Part shown: positions 1 to 5,042 of the stretch, piece after piece | Layout of the letters: each line of letters begins with the position of its first letter | Position numbering within the stretch: the stretch's first letter is position 1 | Assembly (NCBI GenBank): GCA_040386355.1 | Contig: JAZKFP010000084.1 | Location: forward strand, 1-5,042 | Length of the DNA stretch: 5,042 bases | DNA from: JAZKFP01 sp040386355 | GTDB taxonomy: Bacteria > Pseudomonadota > Gammaproteobacteria > Pseudomonadales > UBA6940 | Direction: 5' to 3' | Position numbers and translations under genes: made by a program | The notes under the pieces: model-generated | Seen by the model: only the letters and a program-made list of their open reading frames with translations | The model's database searches: none | Told to the model about the DNA's origin: nothing

Positions 1-597
1 ACTGGATGGCTTATTGTCAAAGGCCACGATCGTTTAGGTGGTGTTATTTTTAATCACGAAAAATCGTGGGAATTATTACCGCGACATTCGCAATCTTCTT
101 GGGCGCACTGGTGTCATCAACTGATTGAAGCCAGTCATCAATTAACTATTGATTCGTTAAATCAAAATTTTATTCAACAAAAAGAATATAAAATAATTCA
201 AACCTTTCGACGCATGACGCAATGGATTAAACCTGGAACTGAAATTATTATGATCAGTGATTGGTATCATGAATCCACTGCAATTGAAGTTGAATTACAA
301 CGATTAGCGCATCGATACGCTTGCACATGGATTTCCGTATTTGATCCGATGGAAAGTCATTTACCTGCTTTATTGGGACACTACACAGATGGTCAAAATC
401 AATTTATTGCCGATGGATGCCACGCTAAAACTCAGCAAAATTTCGAAAAAGCCTTTTTAGAAAAACAACAACGCTGGCAAAGCCTTGCTAAAAAATTTGG
501 AGCACGCTGGTTGGAAGTTAATACTGATTTATCTGCTACAGATACAGCAGCTTTTTGTCGAAGCATTTTACATGATCAGAGGTTTAATCGACGCTAA
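1..597 (+). CDS. DUF58 domain protein, 3' part (5' end outside window)
   Basis: The frame is open from base 1 to the TAA at 595-597, giving 198 codons of the C-terminal part; an intact family member is about 300 residues, so roughly the first third is missing. DUF58 proteins have a VWA-like fold, are usually cytoplasmic, and are encoded beside MoxR ATPases and Bat proteins; their biochemical role is not established. Visible family features are the segment KGHDRLGGVIF near the start (family pattern GDRVGG-hydrophobic), the strand-plus-acidic motif IIMISDW with Asp codon at 259-261, VFDPMESHLP (family pattern of a strand followed by DP-x-E and LP), and a helical C-terminus with QRWQSLAKKFGARWLEV. 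No membrane segment or signal peptide is seen in this part. The ATG at 214 lies inside the conserved domain and is not the true start. The stop overlaps the next start as TAATG, so the two genes are probably translationally coupled. Confidence 0.92.
   Translation, partial: TGWLIVKGHDRLGGVIFNHEKSWELLPRHSQSSWAHWCHQLIEASHQLTIDSLNQNFIQQKEYKIIQTFRRMTQWIKPGTEIIMISDWYHESTAIEVELQRLAHRYACTWISVFDPMESHLPALLGHYTDGQNQFIADGCHAKTQQNFEKAFLEKQQRWQSLAKKFGARWLEVNTDLSATDTAAFCRSILHDQRFNRR
578..583 (+). promoter_or_regulatory. Shine-Dalgarno-like site for the DUF4381 gene
   Basis: AGAGGT at 578-583 resembles the anti-16S consensus but sits 13 bases before the ATG at 597, longer than ideal. The start itself is fixed by an in-frame TAA at 585-587, which leaves 597 as the first possible ATG in that frame. 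Initiation probably also uses ribosomes terminating at the overlapping TAA of the upstream gene. Confidence 0.5.
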
Positions 598-1097
598 TGT
601 CTCCTGAAGAATTAGAAAAATTACGCGATATTCATCTTCCGTCAGACCCAAGTTGGTGGCCTCTTGGAGTTGGCTGGTGGATAATTCTGAGTATTTTTTT
701 TATTCTCGGAATATTCGTAATTCTATGGTGGATTCGTCGCGAACGTCGTTTCTGGTATTTTCAAGCACGAATTTTGTTGAAAAAAATTGATAAACAACCA
801 GCAGAACATCAAATTATTCACAGTCAGTGGTTATTACGACGCGTTGCTCGAACTTTATATCCGACTATCGATATTGCGCCGCTGACTGGAAAAGCTTGGT
901 TAGCATTTTTAGATAAAACTGGAAAAACTAATGCTTTTACAGAGGGTCCAGGGCAGGCGCTTGCGTTTGGACCGTATCAAGCGGATCCACAAATTAATTG
1001 GCCTGCATTGCGACCTCATTTAGAACAGTGGTTAGAGCAACAACACAAGCAATTTGCTTTGTTGCAAACCAAATTAAAACAGGATGTCAAAAAATGA
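597..1097 (+). CDS. DUF4381 single-pass membrane protein of the Bat cluster
   Basis: This 166-residue protein has the usual length and signature of DUF4381, a family of unknown activity found almost only in Bat/MoxR clusters of Proteobacteria. The N-terminus carries the family motif LRDIHLP-SDPSWWPLGVGWW (residues 9-28), then one hydrophobic segment (about 27-46) followed by RRERR (47-51). By the positive-inside rule the short N-terminus faces the periplasm and the helical C-terminal domain (about 52-166) faces the cytoplasm. A second conserved stretch, with LLRRVARTLYP, LTGKAWLAFLDKTG and FGPYQADP (residues 79-131), matches the family pattern LKR-A---YP / LSG-AWL-FLD / PY--DP. The start at 597 is secure because an in-frame TAA lies just upstream and the ATG overlaps the previous stop. 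The 3' end overlaps the annotated batA start by 14 bases. An inferred role is linking cytoplasmic DUF58/MoxR to the membrane-bound VWA proteins. An eight-T run at 694-701 lies in the membrane-segment codons without breaking the frame. Confidence 0.9.
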   Translation: MSPEELEKLRDIHLPSDPSWWPLGVGWWIILSIFFILGIFVILWWIRRERRFWYFQARILLKKIDKQPAEHQIIHSQWLLRRVARTLYPTIDIAPLTGKAWLAFLDKTGKTNAFTEGPGQALAFGPYQADPQINWPALRPHLEQWLEQQHKQFALLQTKLKQDVKK

Positions 1098-2100
1098 TTT
1101 ACGGAAATTTAAAAGCATGTTGAGTTGGGCATGGTGGTTAACGTGGCTGTTATTACCTTTGCCTTGGATATTTCGTATTTGGCTATCGCCCATGACGCCA
1201 GCGGTACCAGTCGCACTACGCATCCCGTTTAGCGCACAACTTGTAAAAAATAATGAAGAACGCCGCATTAATACGAATCTGCGATGGTTTGATATTTTAG
1301 CCTTAATTGCTTGGATTTTATTAATAGCCGCTCTTGCGCGTCCACAATGGGTCGGAGAACCAAAACAAGTTGCGGAATCAGGCCGTGATTTATTATTGAG
1401 TATTGATTTGTCCGGCAGCATGAATGAAGCCGATTTTATTTATCAAGGTAGCGCTATTAATCGTCTCACTGCTGTGAAAATTGTCGCTAATGATTTTATT
1501 GGCAAACGCGCAATGGATCGAATCGGTATGATTTTATTTGGCAGCAAGGCCTATATACAAGCGCCCTTAACGCGTGATCATACGACAGTAAAAACATTTT
1601 TAGCAGAAGCTGAAATTGGTCTGGCTGGACAAGAAACTGCCATCGGTGATTCTATTGGATTAGCAATGAAAACCTTAGAAAATCGACCTAAAGACAGTCG
1701 AGTTTTAATATTAATGACCGATGGCGCTAACACTGCAGGAACATTAAATCCGATTAAAGCAGCGGAATTAGCAGCGAAGATTGATCTGAAAATTTATACA
1801 ATCGGCATTGGTGCAGACGAAATGATTATGAATACATTGTTTGGTCGTCAGCTTGTCAATCCAAGCCGTGACTTAGATGAAAAAACCATGAAAAAAATTG
1901 CTGAGCTTACTGATGGTAAATATTTTCGCGCACGTGATATTGAAGAATTCAATAATATATACAAAGAAATTGACAAACTCGAACCTCACCAAAGTGAAAA
2001 ACATCAAGTGCGCCCGCATCAAGATTTATTTTTCTGGCCGTTAAGTTTGAGTTTATTATTTACTTTTGGATGGATCACACTTAGGACAAAGTATTCATGA
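1084..2100 (+). CDS. batA: BatA: membrane-anchored VWA domain protein
   Basis: BatA is an inner-membrane protein with a von Willebrand factor A domain, part of the Bat complex linked to stress and oxygen tolerance. From the start at 1084 the protein has 338 residues: hydrophobic segment 1 (about 16-34, with LLLPLP), a basic loop containing the family-typical ALRIPF, segment 2 (about 69-86) ending in LARPQW, the VWA domain (about 101-300) and a C-terminal segment (about 315-334). The metal-ion-dependent adhesion site is complete: DLSGS (D108, S110, S112), T186 in QETAIGD, and D213 in LMTDG. Family topology and the charged 35-68 loop place the VWA domain in the periplasm. The start is uncertain: the ATG at 1084 has AGG directly against it, which is too close to be a ribosome site, while the in-frame ATG at 1117 (residue 12) gives an N-terminus closer to what I recall of homologues and has GGA 11 bases upstream. 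The stop overlaps the next gene as ATGA. Confidence 0.93.
   Translation: MSKNDLRKFKSMLSWAWWLTWLLLPLPWIFRIWLSPMTPAVPVALRIPFSAQLVKNNEERRINTNLRWFDILALIAWILLIAALARPQWVGEPKQVAESGRDLLLSIDLSGSMNEADFIYQGSAINRLTAVKIVANDFIGKRAMDRIGMILFGSKAYIQAPLTRDHTTVKTFLAEAEIGLAGQETAIGDSIGLAMKTLENRPKDSRVLILMTDGANTAGTLNPIKAAELAAKIDLKIYTIGIGADEMIMNTLFGRQLVNPSRDLDEKTMKKIAELTDGKYFRARDIEEFNNIYKEIDKLEPHQSEKHQVRPHQDLFFWPLSLSLLFTFGWITLRTKYS
2083..2086 (+). promoter_or_regulatory. Shine-Dalgarno site for the batB-batC fusion gene
   Basis: AGGA at 2083-2086 lies 10 bases before the ATG at 2097 (13 before the second ATG at 2100). It is inside the 3' end of batA. An in-frame TAG at 2082-2084 rules out any start further upstream, so the start is one of the two tandem ATG codons. 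Confidence 0.6.
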
Positions 2101-3995
2101 TGGGCGAGTGGACTAATTTTCATTTTCTTCGCCCGCTATGGGGATTTATATTTCTGCCATTGTTTGCAGGATTATTTTGGTTACGTCACCAGAAAATTAA
2201 TAATCATTATTGGTCAAACTGGTTAAACCCACGATTTGCAAAAATTCTACTAACGCAAAACACTCATACTAAAAACTCACATTTTAAATGGATTTGGGCC
2301 GGAACATTAGGGAGCCTTATCATATTGGCATTAATGGGTCCGACTTGGAAAAAAATTCCTACAGCAATGGCAGAATCCAGTACACGTTTAGTTATTTTAT
2401 TAGATCTATCCTTTTCAATGCGTTCAACCGATATAAAACCATCTCGAATTAAACAAGTACAATTTAAACTACGTGATATTTTAAAAAATAAGCCACCTGG
2501 CCTAGTGAATTTAGTGTTATATGCAGGGACTGCGCACACTGTAGTGCCTATGACACGTGATCCGAATCATATTGTTAATTTAATAGGCGACTTGTATCCA
2601 GAAATAATGCCTTTGCCAGGAAATAATCCGTTAGCTGGCTTACAAGAAACGATCAATAAATTAAAAAATTCAGGCGAAGGCCCGATTAATGTTTTATGGA
2701 TAACCGATGAAGTTGAACTAAATCAAGTGAGCAGTATTACTGCTTTCTTAAAAAACCAAACGTTAAATATTCACTATTTAATTTACGGCATAGGTACTGC
2801 TCAAGGTGCACCCATTAGTTTGCCCGATGGGTTATTAATGCGTGATTCATTCGGCCAGCTAGTAATTCCGACGTTTAATGAATTTTCTTTGAAGGATATT
2901 TCTTCGGCATTAAATGCAAACTATGTAAGCTTTAGTTTCGATGAAACTGATTTAAAATCTATTTTAAATTGGATGAAAAGTATGCCTCTTAGCGATAATT
3001 CTATTGATGAAAAAACATATCAAAATTTTGATGAGTGGCAAGATATGGGTCCTTGGCTTTTGTGGCCTGTTGTCTTTCTTGCAGCATTTGGCGCTCGGCG
3101 CGGTTTAGTTTTTTCTTTATTAATGTCTGCCATGTTATTTATATATTCTGTGCCTGTACAAGCCGAAATCTTATCGTTTAAAAATAAAAATCAGCAAGCT
3201 TACGATGCATTTACTGAAAAAAAATATTCTGAAGCAATGAAACAATTTTCTCCATTGGAATGGAAAGCCGCATCTGCTTATCGTGATGAACAATACGATG
3301 AAGCGATTAAAATGTACCAACAATCTAATTCTGCAGAATCACACTATAATTTAGGCAATGCTTTGGTAAAAAAAGGTGATTATCTGGCAGCAATTCGCGC
3401 ATATGAGAAAGCAATCGAATTAAATTCTGAACTAAAAGATGCTCAATTTAATAAAACTTTGGTCGAAGAATGGCTTAAAAAACAGCAACAAAATCCGCAA
3501 GCCTCACCTTCTCCATCCGACAACCAGAAAGACGATTCTTCTAAGCAGGGTCAATCTCAGAATCAAGCGCAACAGCAGCAATCTCAACAAGGAAAACCAG
3601 ACTCAAAAGATTCTCAAAAAGGAAAGGAATCAAAAAGTGATTCTGACTCTCAACCCTCTAATCAAAGCAGTTCAACTAAAGATGGAAAAGGCATGGAAGA
3701 AGATAAAACCTCCGTGCCACCGACAGAAGATTCTCCAACTGATGAAGAACAACAAGTAACCTCTAAAGCGTTAGCCAACGCATTAAAAGACAAACCTCAA
3801 GAAGAATCTACAAGCTCTGCTGCATTAAATAACCAAAATGAAACACAACCTTTACCACAAGATGTAGAACGTTGGTTACAAGGTATCGAACAAGATCCTG
3901 GCGGTTTATTGAAGCGAAAATTGTATTTAGAAGCTAGGAAATACGGTACCAATGGTTTAGGTATGCAACCCAACTCACAAGAAAAAACGTGGTAA
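2097..3995 (+). CDS. batB: BatB-BatC fusion: VWA domain plus TPR membrane protein
   Basis: This 632-residue protein joins what Bacteroidetes encode separately as BatB (VWA) and BatC (TPR); the fused form is common in Proteobacteria. Order: hydrophobic segment 1 (about 12-29), basic loop, segment 2 (about 65-82), VWA domain (about 96-295), a tight hairpin of two segments (about 318-334 and 337-354) joined by GARRG, TPR-like repeats (about 365-450), a Gln/Ser/Lys/Asp-rich linker (463-553) and a C-terminal helix motif DVERWLQGIEQDPGGLLKRKL (589-609), typical of BatC proteins. The best TPR is 412-445, with HYNLGNALVKKGDY and AAIRAYEKAIELN. The positive-inside rule puts both VWA and TPR regions in the periplasm. 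The VWA metal site has DLSFS (D103, S105, S107), but the Thr motif is replaced by PGNNPLAG (174-181) and TDG by TDE (203-205), so metal binding may be weak. TPRs probably recruit partner proteins. ATGA overlap with batA; batD follows 4 bases later. Confidence 0.93.
   Translation: MMGEWTNFHFLRPLWGFIFLPLFAGLFWLRHQKINNHYWSNWLNPRFAKILLTQNTHTKNSHFKWIWAGTLGSLIILALMGPTWKKIPTAMAESSTRLVILLDLSFSMRSTDIKPSRIKQVQFKLRDILKNKPPGLVNLVLYAGTAHTVVPMTRDPNHIVNLIGDLYPEIMPLPGNNPLAGLQETINKLKNSGEGPINVLWITDEVELNQVSSITAFLKNQTLNIHYLIYGIGTAQGAPISLPDGLLMRDSFGQLVIPTFNEFSLKDISSALNANYVSFSFDETDLKSILNWMKSMPLSDNSIDEKTYQNFDEWQDMGPWLLWPVVFLAAFGARRGLVFSLLMSAMLFIYSVPVQAEILSFKNKNQQAYDAFTEKKYSEAMKQFSPLEWKAASAYRDEQYDEAIKMYQQSNSAESHYNLGNALVKKGDYLAAIRAYEKAIELNSELKDAQFNKTLVEEWLKKQQQNPQASPSPSDNQKDDSSKQGQSQNQAQQQQSQQGKPDSKDSQKGKESKSDSDSQPSNQSSSTKDGKGMEEDKTSVPPTEDSPTDEEQQVTSKALANALKDKPQEESTSSAALNNQNETQPLPQDVERWLQGIEQDPGGLLKRKLYLEARKYGTNGLGMQPNSQEKTW
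3483..3755 (+). repeat. Low-complexity Gln/Ser-rich linker inside the BatC half
   Basis: Codons for residues 463-553 of the fusion protein encode a strongly polar tract: by hand count about 20 Gln and 19 Ser in 91 residues, the rest mostly Lys, Asp, Glu, Asn, Pro and Gly, with almost no hydrophobic residues. CAA/CAG and TCT/TCA codons recur without an exact tandem unit. It links the TPRs to the conserved C-terminal DPGGLLKRK motif and is probably disordered. Such linkers are usual in BatC proteins, though length and composition vary. Confidence 0.8.
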
Positions 3996-3999
3996 AGAT

Positions 4000-5042
4000 A
4001 TGACGCAAGATACAGCGTTTTTTATGAGAAAAATCTATTTTAATCATCAAAAAATATTCAATACTATGCCGAAAAAATATTTCAAAGAATTTTTTTTAAA
4101 ATCATACTTAAAGTATGTACTGCTATTTTGTTTAGCTAGCGTTAATTTTTTAGTACCTGCTATTGCTTTCAGTGCTTCAGTAACGGCAACTGTGGACCGA
4201 AATGTTTTAAGTGTAGGTGAAACTTTTCAACTGCAGGTTAAAATTGACACGATTGGATCTTGGGCGACTCCTCAAATTTTAGGATCTCTTGAACAAGATT
4301 TTACAATTCTAGGCGGTCCGCATCGCTCTCAGCGACAAGTCGTAATTAATGGAAATTTTGAATCATCAATCGAGTGGACCTATCAATTATCCGCCAAACG
4401 AACCGGTCAATTGCAAATTCCTAGTTTTCAAGTTGATCAATTTCAATCTATGCCAATTTCTGTAGTTGTTAATCAACAGCCAATTTCCAGCACTAATAAA
4501 TTTGCTAATCGACCTAATGCTATTGTTGATGTTCAAGCAGATAAAAAAGAAGTTTTTTTATTTGAACAAATTTTTTTAACGGTAAAAATTTACACACGAG
4601 AAAACATTCAAGGACGTTTAGATTTTGGTGATCTTGACGCACAATTTAAAATGGTAAATTTAGGAGATCAAAGAGAATATCTGCAAAATATGGAAGGTAC
4701 TAATTATCAGGTACACGAATTTCATTTTGCGTTGTTTCCAAAATCAGTGGGTGATTTTCCTATTGGACCTGTAACGGTTCAAAGTAACCAACAGCAACAA
4801 ATTCTCGGATTATTTGCAGTGCCAAGTGGGCAAAGTATAAGCATTCAATCTGAAGTTATTCCTATTAAGGTTTTAAATCCGAAAAATAATTCTTCTCAAC
4901 ATTTAATTGGTGAAAGCGTTAGCTTGACGGAAGAATGGTCTCCAACTATTCCAGCCAATGGCACTCCAGAAGTTGCAGTTGGAGAACCATTAACTCGACA
5001 AATAGAAGTTCGAGTAGTTGGTCAAACGGAAAGTCATATTCC
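4000..5042 (+). CDS. batD: BatD, 5' part (3' end outside window)
   Basis: The frame is open from the ATG at 4000 to the window edge: 347 complete codons and no stop. BatD is a secreted or membrane-anchored periplasmic protein of the Bat complex with no known enzymatic activity; related proteins are about 550-600 residues, so about 60 percent is present. After a signal region (hydrophobic about 40-56, PAIAFSA, likely cleavage near 56-59) comes module 1 (about 60-158), starting SVTATVDRNVLSVGETFQL and containing DFTILGGPHRSQ and the closing motif KRTGQLQIPSFQV (133-145). Module 2 (about 174-292) starts VDVQADKKEVFLFEQIFLTVKI and ends with KSVGDFPIGPVTV (248-260). Module 3 begins at LTEEWSP (309-315) followed by VAVGEPLTRQIEVRVVG. 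These are family-typical features. Start choice is open: ATGs at 4000, 4024 and 4066 are all in frame. 4000 is coupled to the upstream stop; 4066 gives the most normal signal peptide (MPKKYFK...). No strong ribosome site precedes any of them. Confidence 0.9.
   Translation, partial: MTQDTAFFMRKIYFNHQKIFNTMPKKYFKEFFLKSYLKYVLLFCLASVNFLVPAIAFSASVTATVDRNVLSVGETFQLQVKIDTIGSWATPQILGSLEQDFTILGGPHRSQRQVVINGNFESSIEWTYQLSAKRTGQLQIPSFQVDQFQSMPISVVVNQQPISSTNKFANRPNAIVDVQADKKEVFLFEQIFLTVKIYTRENIQGRLDFGDLDAQFKMVNLGDQREYLQNMEGTNYQVHEFHFALFPKSVGDFPIGPVTVQSNQQQQILGLFAVPSGQSISIQSEVIPIKVLNPKNNSSQHLIGESVSLTEEWSPTIPANGTPEVAVGEPLTRQIEVRVVGQTESHI

Noticed and set aside
214..597. A separate 127-codon gene starting at ATG 214
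   Set aside because: The same frame is open back to base 1 and upstream residues match DUF58, so this ATG is internal to a larger gene cut by the window edge.
694..701. Eight-T run in the DUF4381 gene as a frameshift or phase-variation site
   Set aside because: The frame is intact and the run falls in Ile/Phe codons of a membrane helix, where T-rich codons are expected in an AT-rich genome.
1074..1421. Open frame of 115 codons on the minus strand
   Set aside because: It lies antisense to batA and the end of the DUF4381 gene, has no recognisable domain, and the + strand frame matches a known family throughout.
2264..2539. Open frame of 91 codons on the minus strand
   Set aside because: It is antisense to the BatB VWA domain, has no recognisable motif, and looks like chance openness.
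3439..3759. Open frame of 106 codons on the + strand in another frame
   Set aside because: It coincides with the low-complexity linker; its Lys/Asn/Leu-rich translation is what A-rich Gln/Ser codons give when shifted, and the BatC frame continues through to a conserved C-terminal motif.
3990..4070. Possible terminator or promoter between the fusion gene and batD
   Set aside because: The gap is only four bases, I see no GC-rich hairpin followed by a T run, and the T tract at 4090 lies within coding sequence.
4117..4150. Possible lipoprotein box in BatD (LLFC at residues 41-44)
   Set aside because: Phe directly before the Cys does not fit a lipobox, and the hydrophobic core continues well past the Cys to a better cleavage region near PAIAFSA.

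Overview
The window is one strand-consistent block of coding DNA that I read as the Bat ("Bacteroides aerotolerance") gene cluster in its gammaproteobacterial arrangement. All genes are on the + strand: the 3' part of a DUF58 gene (1-597), a complete DUF4381 gene (597-1097), batA (1084-2100), a fused batB-batC gene (2097-3995) and the 5' part of batD (4000 to the end of the window). Both edges cut through genes. A MoxR AAA+ ATPase gene normally precedes the DUF58 gene in such clusters, but it would lie outside the window and is not seen. The DNA is AT-rich (GC in the high thirties by eye) and codon choice looks uniform across the genes. Gene order, the DUF4381 protein and the BatB-BatC fusion fit a low-GC gammaproteobacterium, for example of the Legionella/Coxiella kind. 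That taxonomic reading is inference only.

The genes are packed with no room for internal promoters or terminators. The junctions are a TAATG stop/start overlap at 595-599, a 14-base overlap at 1084-1097 (or a 19-base gap if batA starts at the internal ATG at 1117), an ATGA overlap at 2097-2100 and a 4-base gap at 3996-3999. This implies one polycistronic message with translational coupling. No stretch over 20 bases is non-coding, and I see no RNA gene, mobile element or CRISPR array.

Functionally the set looks like an inner-membrane and periplasm complex. DUF58 is a soluble cytoplasmic protein with a VWA-like fold. DUF4381 is a single-pass membrane protein. BatA and BatB each have an N-terminal membrane hairpin followed by a VWA domain that the positive-inside rule places in the periplasm. 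The BatC half adds periplasmic TPRs and a long polar linker. BatD is a secreted protein with repeated beta-sandwich-like modules. In the family these proteins are linked to MoxR ATPases and to envelope or oxidative stress tolerance, but the biochemical activity is poorly defined.

This is a known type of system rather than an undescribed one. The points most worth a second look are the apparently degenerate metal site (MIDAS) in the BatB VWA domain beside an intact one in BatA, the internal signal-peptide-like join between BatB and BatC, and the unclear start of BatD, which has an eight-T tract inside its signal region.
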